64,000 nt of DNA from Catenaria anguillulae PL171 (lineage: Eukaryota > Blastocladiomycota > Blastocladiomycetes > Blastocladiales > Catenariaceae): contig MCFL01000033.1 in the NCBI GenBank assembly GCA_002102555.1, positions 62,001 through 126,000 of the forward strand, in the 5' to 3' direction. Shown here piece after piece: positions 1-12,349 of the stretch (position 1 is its first letter; the number at the start of each line of letters is the position of its first letter). The notes beneath the pieces are model-generated. The model was not told the DNA's origin and did not search any database. It saw only the letters and a list, made by a program, of their open reading frames with translations. The translations under genes were made by a program, and so were the position numbers.

Positions 1-40
1 GCACACACTCACACGGGCACGATAGGTACAACCCTTGCCA

Positions 41-3000
41 CTACTTCTTCGCTTTGCCACCCTTACCACCCTTGCTCTTGCCGCCCTTTTGCACCTCACT
101 CAACTGCGGCGCAAACACCTTGACCTGCGCCCGCATCGTCATGGTCCACTCTGGCTCGGGAATGGCCTTGATCAAAGCCGCCTCCCTTTCTGCAGCCTTG
201 CTCTCGTCCTTTGTTGCGCCCGACCCGCCGGCGACAGCTGCAGCCTTTTGAAAAATTTGCACACACAGCTTTGCCGACTTGCCCTTCTTCATGGTCCCGG
301 GCGTCAACTTAACCTTGTACTTGAAATTGTTTAGCGCAGCGTATGGCGCACACATGCACACGGCGTACTGCAAGCCGTCACCGACGCGCGGCATGCCTGT
401 AAGCGAATCGACAAGATCGGAAATCTGATCGGCCGAATTTTCGGCATTGTTTGTTGCCATGGCCTCCTCATCGTCATCTTCGTCCTCATCCGCTGCACCG
501 TCCGCCGTGGGACCGGCAGCCTCGCCTTGTGCCGCCGCACGTTCCGCGCGCTGCTGCTCGCGCATCTCGGCCTTGATGGCCGCCGCCGCCGCACGCTGCT
601 CCTCGCGCAACCGCGTGACCTCGGCCTGCTGCTCCTTTTGCGCGGCCTTGCGCTTTTCCTTCTTGCCCTTGGGCTGCGGGCCTTGGTTGGACTTGAGTAG
701 ATCCATGGCCAGCTCGCGGTCGTCGTCGGATTGGTCGGCGTACTTGGACTTTGCCTTTTTCAGCTTGCCCTTTTTGCCGCGGACGTTAGCGTTGGCCGGT
801 TGCTGCTGCTGTTGAGTTTGCTGCTTGGATTTCTTGGTGGCAGGTACGGGTGGGGAGTAGGCTGGTCTCGGCTGGCGGACGTGGGGCGTGAGGTCGACTC
901 GGAGTCGGTGGCAGCGGATCCGGCGGCGGCGGCTTTCTTGAGACGACGGCGTTCGGCGGCGCTGATGCGACCGCGCTTGCCTTTGCCCTCGTCTTGACCT
1001 TGGGTTGTGGAGGCAGTATCGCCATCTTCGGCCTCGTCAACGTCGGGGATGTCGTTGGACTGGACTTTGGCGACTTGGTCTTTGGTGTTTGACGCTTCTC
1101 GATCGTTCTCTGCGACGGCGTCAGAGTCAGAGTCCTCATCGAGCATGAGCTGCTCGAGTTGCGCCATGAGCGACGGTTGAGGGGCTGGTTGATTCTGCTC
1201 CGTATCATGCGCGTCTTCTCCCGCTGCCACATCCTCACCTTCCTCCTCTTGACCGACAGCGGACACGCCCGCTTCGGCATTGTCTGCCCCATCGTCACCT
1301 TGATCTTGCTCATCAAACTGCTCTTCCTCTTCCTCTTCCTCGCCACCTTGCCCGTCAACTCGACCGCTGCCACCGACCTGCGAGGTTTCGCCGGGCAACA
1401 TGCGCCTCGGCGCACGCTCGCCCTTGTGCGACTCGCGACTTTCCTCGTCCAAACGGAACACGATGCCCAATCCGTACACCAGTTGGCTGGGCGGGAGCAT
1501 GTTTTTGCGGCCGCGAATCATGAATGAACCCGTCGTCAGGTATTCGCCTGTCGGTGCCGATTTCGAAACTTGATGCCACCTGTGAGTTATGAAAAAAGCA
1601 AACCATCAGAGAAGGGCTCACGCAAGGGAGGAGAAATTGCGAAACAAAACAACGTACCAAACCCAATATGCGCTTGTGACGGTCTTGGAGTCCCAGGCCT
1701 TGCTCAAACACAGCGCCATGTTTCCCGCCTGCGCCAACGTCGAGGGCGGAATCTCGGGAAACCCTCCCGACGGATCCTTTGCCAGCTCCTTAGGCCCCAA
1801 GGCAGCCGGCTTGACCTTGTCCCCGTCACCGCCCGTGCTGGCCCCGCGCATGTTCTTGATAATGATAGACGGTGCACCATGCAAATCGCAATGAATGTAC
1901 ACGTCGCCCGGGCGCAAGTAGCGCTTGACCAGCAACTCGTTTTGATGCATGTCCCTACCGCCAATCACGAGGTACCCTTCGGACGACACAAACCAGTGGA
2001 ACCGCTCAAACCACATGGCCTTGCGCAGCTTTTGTAGGCCCGCAGCGTTGGCGGTTTGCTTGGCGGCGGCTTCGAGGTCTTGCTTGATGCGCTTGGCGGC
2101 GGATTGTAGAGCCTTGTCGGCGACCGCAAGGTCTTTTGTTGTTTGACGGCGGATTGCTTCTTTTGCGTGTAGAGAAATTCGGCGTTTTTCATGGCGAGAG
2201 CGAGAGATCGATTGGAACTGAGATGGTGGGCCGTTGCGAGGTGGACGACGGAGCGGGTTTGGACGATGAGCGATTGCGTCGGCCGAGCGACGAGAGGTAT
2301 TGGCATCATCGTCATCTCGTCATCGGAATCAAACAAGAACTCGGCATCGTCGCTCTCCTCGTCGTCACCTTCGCTCACATCATCCTCTTGCTCCTCGTCC
2401 TGTTCGATATCCTCGACCGCCCAAGGGTCCACGAGCCTCAACACAACGCCGTTCTTCTCCAACTCCAACTTTTCAATCACGGCCGCCACTGGATTGCCCC
2501 TTGCCTTTTCCTCCTCGACCAATGCCTCCAACTCGATCCAATCCATGCCCGTGGCCAATGCTGAATTAATGACTTGAATAGCGGCATCCACAATGGCGGC
2601 GCTTTCCTCAACCACTTGTGCCTTCTTGACTGCTTGCTCCTGCGCACTCATGAGCGAATCGACCCTGGCGGCTTGCTCGCGCTCAAACGCCTCGAGCTTC
2701 TTCTTTGCGGCCTCCTCTTGCGCCTTGACGCGCTGCAGGGCGCGCTGCGACTCGAGTTCCGAAAAGTAGGCATCGGCCGCCGCATTGAATGTGTCAAATT
2801 CCTTGAGCGTGCCTGCCGCGGCCGACCGGTCGGCAAATTGCGCAAGCGGAAATGGTTGCAGGTCATCGTACAGCTGGGCGTCAGGCGTCAGGTAAATGTA
2901 TCCCTTGAAGGAGTCGGTTGTGGCGGGCAGAGACATCATTTCTTCGGCAATGGCGAGTGCCGAAAGAACAAGGTTGAGGTCGTCGGGCTTGAGTTTGGCG

Positions 3001-3650
3001 TTGCCCTTGATGCCGACGGAAACGAGGGCGTGTTCGATGATGGGCGTTGGGTACTCGGACGAGTTGGCAAGCAGACGCTTGGCCTGCTCCTTCTTGTTGG
3101 CCGTGATGAGCTCGAGCAGCCGCTGGCGCGTGTCCGGGTCAGCCAGGTCGAGCCGCGGTTTGGGCGTGTAGTTGGCAACCGACGCAAGCGTAGATCCGAC
3201 TCGGTACTGGTCCGTCTCGTTAACTTTGACCACACGCAGCACAGCAATGATTTTCCACTCGCCATCCGTCAAGACTACGTTACCAGAAGCGTAGAACTCG
3301 CACACCAAATTGAAATTCATGACGGCCAAGGGTTCGCCACCAAACTCAAAGATCAAGACCCGATCCCTGCCTCCAAGCTGGCGCACGCCCGTGAGCCTGC
3401 GCTGCTTGATATGCTTGCGCAGCTTCATGGCAAACGGCGACGGCTGGGGCGGCTTTTCGCGCTCAAACTCGGTCGAGTGCACGCGGATGCCCGACTCGAC
3501 AAGGACCAGCTGCTTTTCTTGCGGGCGGCCAAATTTGAACAGGTACGTCTTGGCGTTGATGTCGTAGACGTTTTGCAGGCGCATCCCGAGGCACCGTTGC
3601 AGGTCCTTTGCGACGGCGGCAATGTCGAGGGCCGTGAACCGGGATTTCAT
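41..3650 (-). CDS. RQC2: NEMF/Rqc2 (NFACT family), ribosome quality control factor
   Basis: The product binds peptidyl-tRNA on stalled 60S subunits, recruits the Listerin/Ltn1 ligase and directs C-terminal tailing. I chose the ATG at 3650 because the family begins MKSRF followed by a hydrophobic DIAAVAKDL stretch. The NFACT-N part and a coiled coil lie at 2200-3650. The NFACT-R part holds the motif [17 protein letters not shown] near 2000. An intron at 1580-1657 (gtacgt...cacag) joins AYWVW to [13 protein letters not shown]. After it come [12 protein letters not shown] and, at the C-terminus, the NFACT-C motif [12 protein letters not shown] followed by a Lys/Gly-rich tail. The reading frame changes near 2200, 2140 and 860, each time inside sequence that aligns with the family. 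These look like single-base errors, though a decaying copy is possible. Family assignment is firm. Confidence 0.92.
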
Positions 3651-4013
3651 GTTGGGTGCTTGGGTGTTTTGGGATCGAAGGTTGAGCGAGCGACAAGTCA
3701 ATTCAATGGGTCATTTGCTTTGCATTGGGTGCATGGATGCGTTTTATCTCGACGTCGCCGACTCATTATTCCAATGGGAGAGACGTTGACCACGCAGCCG
3801 ATCGCCGCTGTGGCCGCTTTCAGTTGAGGTCGCCGATTTGTCTCTGCCAAGTCACAACGCTCTCGTATGCCTTGAAAATGGCCGGTCCGGGCCGCCCCAC
3901 GCAGTGCATTGAATGTGCTCATCGAAAGTGTATTGGGCATGAGTGTGCGATACATAGCGCCTCTATGCTCCCATCTCTGTCCTCGTCACACTCCTGCCAG
4001 TGGTGGAATTACA

Positions 4014-5016
4014 TCAATCCAAGTCAGTCGCCTTGCGCATCTCAACCGCCAGCTGTTCTCGCCACACATCCACAATCAAGTCCAAGGTCACTGGTCGCCT
4101 CTGTGCGCGTGCTTGGTCGATCCGCTGCTGGGCAGACCCCACTTCTTTTGTTGCTGCTGCTGCCGCAACGGGTCGTGCGGTTGATCTGACATTGGCGGCT
4201 CGTGCGTGACGAGTGGAGGAGGTGGTTTTGGAATGTCTGTGCTGGGTGGCGAAGGTGGGTAACTTGCAAGTCTTGGCAGTACTTCAAAGTACTGTGGGGC
4301 AGCAGGAAGGTCGGCAAGAAGCAATGAGGGAGCACGCTGCGGTGGTCTTGGCGGTGTGACGAGTGAAGCTGGTTGGGGTTGGTGGCGTGCCGCTGGACTG
4401 GTTGCTGGTGAGATCCGATCATGGATCGGATCCCGAACCGTATCGATTCTTCTCGGTGGACTTGTAACCGGCGGAACCGAACTGCGCTGCTCGACTGCGG
4501 GCACCCCTCGGCATGCGTCATAACCGACAAACCCACAGCCAGGGGCAGATTGTCTTGGGACCCAATGCCGTCAACTGCCATTTCATTCCCATTCACGCAA
4601 CCCGTAGACTCTGGTCCAAGCAGGCGCGCATCGTCCTGATGCGCTGTTGCATCCGCCATCGATGATTTGTTGACCGCGTTCACTTTTCTTGATCCCTCCC
4701 ACGCCAAAGTCGGTCAACTTGCGCTGCCCCAGATCTGCCTTGCCCGACCCTGGCGCCGACCTTTTCGACGATCCAGCGATGATCTGGACGAAGATGCCCG
4801 CGGCGGCGGCGGCAACGCCAGGCCAGGAACCAATTCGACACTGGCATCGTGGCGTTGGCGCGGGTCGGTCGAGTAACTGAGCAGCGTTGCTTGACGGCGC
4901 CGTGCAGGCGAGGCGGAGGACACCGAGGCCGCGATCGTGTGCCGTTTCTTGACCTGCCTGTAGACTTGCGGCTTGGAAGGGGCTTCCGGGCGGTGGTTTT
5001 CGTCCTTGTTTTTCAT
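4014..5016 (-). CDS. Unrecognised proline/glutamine-rich protein, frame-broken
   Basis: I do not recognise this gene. An ATG at 5016 opens a basic, Ser/Arg-rich reading frame (MKNKDENHRPEAPSK...) with a segment RRRQATLLSYS. A second frame just downstream reads GQRKLTDFGVGG. Both are loosely like PCNA-binding PIP boxes (Q-x-x-hydrophobic-x-x-aromatic), but neither has the double aromatic. The middle (4090-4500) is proline-rich. The best C-terminal frame reads QQRIDQARAQRRPVTLDLI, then DVWREQLAVEMRKATDLD, and stops at 4014. No single frame spans the gene, so exon structure or indels are unresolved. It lies head to head with the coiled-coil gene at 5245. A real gene seems likely from the ordered C-terminal helix; the boundaries are weak. 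Confidence 0.4.
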
Positions 5017-5244
5017 GAGTCTGCAGTTTTAATGTTTTGTTGTATTGGTTGGTAGTGGTTGGTAAACATTAATCTTGAGACGAAGATACAACAAGGAAAC
5101 GTCAAAGTGTCCAACCGTGATCACGATTAATTCCATTCCCACTCACAAACCATCGAATTATCACTCGCATATACCAATGAATGGGCACATGCAACCGCAA
5201 CCCATGCCACCGACTCACAGCAACTGCATCGCCACGCACGCACC

Positions 5245-8166
5245 ATGGACAAACCCGACGCCCAGCTGCTTCAGACGCTGTTTGCCGAAAACAACGACCT
5301 GCGCGCAAAGACGCACGTGCTGACCCGCGAGCTCGTGTCCAAATCCATCCAAATCGAAAACCTCGAGGATGAAGTCCACCAGCTGCGATCACTCAAGGAG
5401 TCGGACAAGGCCGCAAAGGGCGCCATGGCCGCCGCGGCCGCCGCTGCGGCGAAAAAGGGCGGCGGCGGCTTGACCGGCGGCGGGCCGGGCGGCGCGGCCG
5501 GATCGGGCAATGCGTCCAAGGAACTGGAAGACGCAATGTATGCGATTGATCGAAAGAACAACGAGATTCGACAGCTTAAGGACGAGATTGCCCAGCTGCA
5601 GACGGATTTGGAAGCCCAAGAGCTGACCAACGGTACATCATGACCATCGGTCAAGTGTGGGAAGCACTCGCCGGACTAAATGTACCATGTTTGAATGCAC
5701 AGACAAACTCGAAGCCGACCTTTCCGAGTTACAAAATGAATTTGCCATCTTTCGCTCGCGCGCCAACGGCAACGCCTCGGACTCGTCGGGTGGTGGCACT
5801 TCCAACTCGCACGGGTCCATGCGCCCCTCTGGTTCATCCATGCTCGGCGACATGTCGCACGCCGCAAAGCAAGTCACGCAATTGCGCGAGCAACTCACCG
5901 ATGCCGAAGCCTTGATTGCCCGCCAAAAGCAGCAAATCCAAGACTTGACGACCGAGTCGGTGCGCAAGTACTCTGCCCAGCAAACGCAAATGCAAGGACT
6001 CGAGTCGCTGTTGGAGCAAGTCAAGCAACAGTACGAGGAGTTTATTCAGGTGACAAAGATCGAAAACGATGCCATCAAGCAGGCTCAGCAGATTGAGTAC
6101 GAGCAGCTCAAGTTGGCGTTTGAGACGCACAAGAAGGAGCAGTACGACGAGAAGCGCACAATGATGCTCGAGCATCATGCCATGTTGTTTACCATGCAGG
6201 CTCTGTTTGACGAGTACAAGAAGACGTGCGAGGTCTTGTTTAGCACCGAGGCGGCAAAGCTCGAAGATGAGTTGGTAGGTCAAGGCGTCAGGTATGAGCA
6301 CGAGATCTTGTACGTTCATCACTCTTCCCTCTTTTTTTTTGGCGAGCAAGCGCGAATCCCAAATCACTACTCACTCCCACGCATCGCCTATGAAAGGTAC
6401 ATTATTCAAGCCAAAGACAAGTTCTACTCGGACATGATGGTGTCCAAGGACGCCAAAATCATGAATCTGATTGAAGGCTCGGATCTCACGTCGCTGTTGC
6501 AAAAACACGAAATGGAAATCGATGCCGTGCGCAAAGAGTACACGCTTGAGCTTGAGCGTATCAAGTCGCAGCAAGAATCCGAGCAAAAGCATGTCATTAG
6601 CCTGCTGCAGCGCCAAAATGCATCGCTTGAGTCAAAGGCCGAAAAGCTCGGGTCACACATCAAGACGCTCGAATCCAAAATCAAAGATTTGCTGGTGGCC
6701 GTCGAGGCGAAAAACAAGGCGATTGCCGACCGTGACGCAGCAAAGCTCGAAATGGAAGCAAAACATGCAGCGGCCATGGAGCAAGAGCGCGCAAAGTACT
6801 TGCAAGTCGTTCAAGAAAAGGAGTATTTGCGGCACAAGGTGATTCGCTCAACATGGAGTCCAAGGGAACGGGCAAGAACACGGTCGAAAACATGCTCAAG
6901 CGGATTTCTCGCGAGACGGTCGAAATGGGCCGCACGTATGCCGAGCTCGAGCAGCAGTACGAGATTGTGTGCGAGACGCGAGGCAAGCTCGAGCGCCAGG
7001 TCCGCGAGCGTGACAGGTGGATTGAGTGTTTGGAACGCGAGGTCAAGAAGCGCACCGACGAGTTCAAATTGTTGACGTCGACGTTTGAAGGCTTTTTGGC
7101 ACAGCGCGCAAAGGCCGCGCGCAAGGAGAGACAGAAGAAGGCGCTGGCTGTGGATGGTAAAGCAGATTCGGGGGTGGATCATGTGGGAATGGACGGGCAA
7201 GAGTCAAGAGTGGCGTCAGCTGGGACAGGGGTGGTGACAAGTGGACGGTTTGCGACGTTGGGCGCCAGTGCGGGTACGGTTGGAAATGCGTCTGGGTCTG
7301 CCGGGTTGGATTTCACTGTGCAGCCAGTGTCCAAGCAGCCTGTCCGCATTCGAGTCCCCGATGTCAATGTGCGTGGCAGTTTGCTTCCATCCTTTGTTTA
7401 CCCGTCAATATGTGATGTCTCAATTGGCTTCTCGAGCACGCTTGTAGTCTCGCATTCGCGCCAACCAAATTGAGCAGGTCACCATGGAACAGCAAGAGCT
7501 CGACCGTGCATCCAGCTACCTGCGGCGATTCAAAACCATGTCACGAGCGTTTGCCACTGGCGAGCTACGCCGTGTGGCAAAGGATTTGGCCGTGTCCACC
7601 GACCTACTCAACGAAGACGAGGGCGAAGAGGGCCGGGGGGCATCGTATCAACAGCAGGGAGGCATGGTTCGCATCGAGGATTTGGAAGAGGTGCCGGCAT
7701 CTCCTTACTTGCTTCACACTTAACTGACATTGACTCACCCCTGTGGTTGTGTATTCAGTCGACGCTCAGCAGCTCATCATCACCCACCCGGCTCGTGCCA
7801 CTCTACTCAAAATCCCCCGAATCCGCCATTGTCTCTCAACCCGCCCACCGCGTCTACGAATCCTCATCCCCGTCATCTTCCTCGCCGCACACGTCCCAAC
7901 CCGCGGTCTCACAACGCGGGCCAACCGACCCCTTGACCGCATCACAGACGACGGCTGCCGTCGCGGCTGCCATCAAGGCATACGATTACGATGCGCAACC
8001 CAAAGTGCAGGTGGAAGATGCAGCCGAGGCAGCTAAGCGGTCCATGATTGGCGCATTCAAGGGAGCAAAAGTGGGTGCCGCGGCGGGCGCAAGCCAGGTG
8101 GTGCGGGTAAGACAAAAGGTCCGAGTTTTGGAAAGGCCGTGGGGCATTTGGAGCCTGTCAAGATGA
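5245..8166 (+). CDS. Long coiled-coil protein (function unknown)
   Basis: Predicted exons are 5245-5632, 5703-6309, 6397-7368, 7478-7690 and 7759-8166, all joined at gt...ag. The product is about 850 residues, mostly heptad-rich coiled coil. Examples are QLLQTLFAENNDLRAKTHVL at the start, ELEDAMYAIDRKNNEIRQLK, and a long central run around LLQKHEMEIDAVRKEY. An Ala/Gly-rich linker follows residue 60 and a Ser/Pro-rich segment lies near the end. The frame slips once near 6840, where one G seems missing between RHK and DSLNMESKG. Another slip is possible near 8105, where a second frame gives a better tail (GKTKGPSFGKAVGHLEPVK). The 87-base intron 6310-6396 has no stop and is a multiple of three. 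No catalytic domain is visible. A centrosome, basal-body or cytoskeletal scaffold would fit, but that is a guess. Confidence 0.7.
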
Positions 8167-8890
8167 AGCCCGATCGAGAGAGCAGTGGTTGATTTTCGTG
8201 GGTAAGTGCATGCTGGGCAAAATGTATACTCTTTCTTTTGGCCGTTTGTGGGAATCAAAATGGGGGCGGGGCGAGAAAGCAAACTTGTTTTTGGCAAAAT
8301 AGTAGCTTGGTTTGGGCGATGATGCTTGGTCGCTTGGGTGGGGCAAACGTGGAGGGGCATACGGGACCGCAGGACTGCGGATCTAAACCTGACACATTTT
8401 CCAATGGGCTAAGGTCCATTCATTCGGTAGCCCCGACGAATCCCACCGGCTATATCCCTGCGAACTTTGACGCGGCTCGGTATCGGTAACTTGCATCGTG
8501 AAAGTGGCGAGCTGAATAGAGCTGAATCAGGTACAATGATGTATACAGCAGCAACTGGGAATTCAACGGCATGACCCGCATTGAAAAATGCGGAAACACA
8601 ACAGGGACAGGGATGGTGGAGGGAGAGGAGATGGGCAAGACGCGAAAAGAATGTGACAGGGGATGTTTGGCAATGACATGAAGAGTCACAGCGTGGCATA
8701 GGACAAGACTAGGAATGCTGAGGAGGCCCGGGGGGCAGCAGATGATGTGACGAGAAGAGAGAGAATGCACACACATGAAATGTGGCCAAGAGTAAATGAG
8801 GGGGAGAGAAACCGAGAACAAGCGTGCGGGTAAACTAAGGAAACCAACAACGAAAGAATGATCCTTCAAACAAACCGCACAGCCAGCCAC
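8167..8890. other. Intergenic, convergent 3' ends
   Basis: This lies between the coiled-coil gene (+) and the Rab gene (-). I see only short ORFs without recognisable protein character. It probably holds the two 3' untranslated regions. Confidence 0.5.
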
Positions 8891-9856
8891 CTAACACGCA
8901 CACGATCCGCCTGCTGGTGCATCCTGGGCGCCCTTTGCATTGCCGCCGGCAATCTCAATGCTCTGCACACTGGGCGACTCGCGTGGTGTGGACGCAACAC
9001 GCTCGGCAAACTCGTCAAACAAAGTCTTGACACCTTGCATTGTCCGAGCAGACACCTCACGGTACTCTGCGCCGTGTGATGTGGCGTACTCTTCGGCTTC
9101 TTGCTTTGTGACTTGACGCTCAGACTGTCAATGCAAAGATTGTGAATCGTGGTGAATAAGGCAAGAGAACAAACAGCAGTGGGGGATGCACGTACATCGT
9201 CGATATCGAGCTTGTTGGCGACAATGCACATGTGGACTGATTTTTCGGGTGCAGTGAAGCGCTTGGCTTCGCCGATCCACGTTTCGAGGTTGGTGAATGA
9301 TTCGCGGTTGCCAACGTCAAAGACGACAAGTACGACCGATGCACCACGGTAAAAGGAGGAGGTGAGTGTGCGGAAGCGCTCTTGGCCAGCTGAGCATTGG
9401 TTGCGAACGGAGACGAGGATTTAGTGCGAAATCGCGTCGCATCCAGCAAACGGTCCACTGGTGAGATGAAAAACAAAGGCAGTACCAGTGTCCTGAGAAA
9501 ACGGAAATCAGAGCAGAATCAAGAGTCAGGGCACTTGAGCAATGATTTCTACTGAAACAAAAGACAAGGGCATACCCAGATGTAAACCTTGTACGGAATA
9601 CCCTGATACTCGCGCTTGAGCAAGCGGAAATCCACGCCTACTGTTGCGACAGCCTCACCTGGTGGCAAAAACCGTTGTTCGGTGTAGCTGAGAAGCAGCG
9701 AGGACTTTCCCGTTCCCGAGTCACCTGTTGCAGCCAAGCATAAGAGCCATGATTAACGCAAGGTGCCTTGTGTGAGGAAGAACAGAACTGAACGAGGTGG
9801 TGCCTACCAATGAGGATCATTTTGATGCCATTGGGTGTTGTTTTGGTTTCCGCCAT
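8891..9856 (-). CDS. Rab family small GTPase, Rab18-like
   Basis: A membrane-traffic GTPase of 210 residues. Exons (high to low) are 9856-9808, 9724-9576, 9492-9486, 9389-9196 and 9124-8891; they sum to 633 bases. The spliced protein has the P-loop GDSGTGKSS, a switch I region with TVGVDF, DTAGQERF, NKLD and SAR in place of the usual SAK. It ends GGSCAC, a CXC geranylgeranylation signal. The third exon is only seven bases (GACACTG) and supplies D-T and the first base of A in DTAGQ; without it the motif is lost. The switch and C-terminal regions resemble Rab18 (YRGASVVLVVFDV; EFAERVASTP), a lipid-droplet and ER Rab, but subfamily is less sure than family. It is divergent from the EXPERA gene at 10321. 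Confidence 0.9.
9486..9492 (-). other. Seven-base microexon in the Rab gene
   Basis: GACACTG on the minus strand is preceded by ttttctcag and followed by gtactgcc. It is needed to rebuild the invariant DTAGQ switch II motif and keeps all five exons in frame. Confidence 0.8.
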
Positions 9857-10320
9857 GGCAAAAGAGTTGAGCGATTCAGGTAGGTTGGTGACGGTGGTGA
9901 GGCAAAATATCGGAAGAGGGAGATTGATTGGTCGGAGAAATGCCGTTTGGGCTGGGAACGAGTGTATTCGGTGTAGGATGGTGTTGTCTTGGTTGCGCAG
10001 GAGATGATCAGGGTAGAGTCAAGCTTGATGGCATTCGAATGGATTGCATCGACTCTGGATTGCTTTGAACGTCGCAGACTTTACATTGTGCATGCTTCAT
10101 TTCTTCAATGTTGCATGCATATGGAGAGAAGCTGATGTCACTGCATCGTGCACATTCCGCCGATCGATCGGGTGTCTGAATCGAGGCTCGTCGATCGACC
10201 GTCGATCCCCACCGCAGTCGTCCCAAGCCGCAAAATGTCTCACGTGAACGCTGCACATACTGTACTGCAGGCTATGATACCGACTGACATCCATGGAACT
10301 TTCACACCCGTCACATAGCC
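9857..10320. promoter_or_regulatory. Divergent intergenic region (Rab / EXPERA)
   Basis: This 464-base region separates two divergently transcribed genes and must hold both promoters. A palindromic cluster of cgatcg and tcgatc words lies at about 10160-10205. I see no clear TATA box. Confidence 0.4.
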
Positions 10321-11002
10321 ATGAGGATTTCCCAAAACAAGCCCCTCCCGCGCCGTCCCTGGGCTGCTCGCCCAACCTCGGACCTGGTCCACTTTGGCTT
10401 CTTCGCCTCTCATCTCGCCGCCACCCTCCTCATGGACGTGCCCGTGCTGCTGACGGGCATCTTTGAACCATCGTGGGCGTCTCCCCTGCGCTCAATGTTG
10501 AACCAGTACCTCGAAATCTCTGGCGATCCGCTCATGTCGCGTGCAGCGTCATCCGACGTCCAGGTCCGCGATGTGGAGGCTGGCTGGTTTCGCGCGTTTT
10601 TGGCCTGTGAGGTTGGGCTGCAGTTGCCCGTGTTTGTGTACGGCGGGTGGAGGTTGTGGACCGGTACGTATGCCGCCCCCAATTGTGCGTTGTCAATCAA
10701 CGTCTTGGCTCATCACGAGTCATTCGACAGACACTGTTGACGAACCAACCGAAACTGTCCTGACCGTTTACGGAGTTCATGCGGCTACCACACTCGTCCC
10801 GGTTCTTCATGCAATCTGGACCCTACCGGCTGCACCAGGATCCTCCATTTCACGCATGCAACGTGCTGGACTCATGGCCCTCTACCTGCCTTACTTGATT
10901 GTACCTGTCCATATGGTTTACAAGTACGGGTTCGCAAGAGTATTAGGGCGACGAGGCGGCCACGCGTCAGCTGGCGGTAAAGCGGCGAATCGATCGGGGT
11001 AG
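10321..11002 (+). CDS. TMEM97/sigma-2 receptor-like EXPERA domain protein
   Basis: The protein has 204 residues from two exons, 10321-10663 and 10731-11002, joined at LWT-DTVDEPTETVL (donor gtacgta, acceptor cgacag). Four hydrophobic segments are visible: HFGFFASHLAATLLMDVPVL, FLACEVGLQLPVFVYGG, YGVHAATTLVPVLHAIW and AGLMALYLPYLIVPVHMVYK. The family (TMEM97, EBP, TM6SF2) consists of ER and late-endosome proteins tied to sterol handling. The acidic residues D at helix one and E in helix two match the ligand-pocket pattern of the family. The length is close to TMEM97 (about 176) with a basic, Gly/Ala-rich tail. The pattern match is good, but no single signature decides between family members. 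Confidence 0.75.
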
Positions 11003-12349
11003 ATCCACGGGGCGTACAGAGGGCAGAGGGCAGAGCGGAGGGGGGCATGGTTGGCGTAACGAAAAGCCTGCGGAAAGGCCTGTGCACGCGAGCGAGCAGC
11101 AGCACCAGAGGATTCGCGTTGCTTGTTTCGACTTGAATGTCGTGTATGTACGGGGAGAACAGCAATCCACAAACAAAATGCGGTTGTAAATATAGGTATA
11201 CCGCCCACAATCGACGTACTGACAAGGCCACTCAGCCCAGTCTTCACAAGGAGACGTGTAAATCGAGAACTCCGTAGATAAGTAAACAAATATATATCCA
11301 GCATTGGAACAGAACAAGGACGCGACTCAGCTCACAACGGCCACCGCTGCCCTTGTTAGCAATACTCTGTTTCTGACTTGCGTTGCAAGATACACTCTCA
11401 CGCACCATCATTCTTGGCATGGATGAATTTATGTATGTATCCTGGATGCTGGTCGGTAAATATCACTCTCGGCGGGAAATGAATCTCGCTCCCCGTTGTG
11501 CCGGCCCATCTGGTGAACAAACAACAACAGATGAGGAAAGGCACGGTCATGCATGCAAGTGTCGTCCTTCAATGCCTCAGAAAAGAAGGAGCGAAGCTCA
11601 TCCACATTCATACACATGGTTTAGTATCCATGCGGCGTTTGCCACACGTGTGCCATGTACAGTCCATGCTCTTCTCCTGCCTGCCTCTGCTCGAGAGACT
11701 TGAAATGCTCATCGATTATTAAATACAGCTGTTGAGGGCAAGTCAACTTGTCAGGCTTGAGACACACAGCGCGAGACAACAACGAGCAAACTACGCCATG
11801 CCGATCATTCTGGCTATTCCCGGGTGAACCCAAGGAGCCGGTGCGAACCCTAGTCATCCCCACAGCAACCGCCATATTCCTAGCCATCGGGAAATCGGCC
11901 CCGGGCCATGGCCACTCTACATGCGTTGTTAAATACTGAGGCCGAATTGTCGGAGCTCGGGTCGTCGGACATTTCTGCCGCCTTTGTGATTGCTCCGGCC
12001 CTTTGACTGACCCACTTGCTCCGTTCTCCCATAATGTCCACAAATCCCAGTCACACTTCACAATTACGACCACAGCCGCCCACCATCACACGTGCATGAA
12101 ACTGCATCCCAACTGTCGGCTTCACGCGACCTGCCCAGTGCCCGCCCAACTGTATAAAGGTTTCCCAGAGCCCGCCCGAGCGGCCAACCTGTCTGTGCAT
12201 GGCTATGTGCATGCTTTGTCACTCCCACTCAAGCATTGATCTTTCCAGTCTCCCACATCCGCTCTTCTCTTCCTCAGCTCTTCCATAGGGACCGTTCCCG
12301 AACTCAACCAACACATAATCTACCGCCCGCTGTTGCTCTGCCGTGGAAC
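11003..12349. other. Intergenic region upstream of the MFS gene
   Basis: I see no supported gene in 1.3 kb. Short ORFs on both strands lack family features. A minus-strand segment at 11621-11770 has some protein-like composition (PQQLYLIIDEHFKSLEQRQ) but no start or partner exon. Confidence 0.4.
12152..12160 (+). promoter_or_regulatory. TATA box candidate for the MFS gene
   Basis: The word gtataaagg lies about 195 bases before the chosen ATG at 12350. The position fits a 5' untranslated leader of about 165 bases. Confidence 0.45.

Noticed and set aside
12236-12349. Upstream ATG at 12236 as the MFS start
   Set aside because: The added 38 residues look like untranslated leader, and a TATA box at 12153 would give a very short leader; the ATG at 12350 is preferred.
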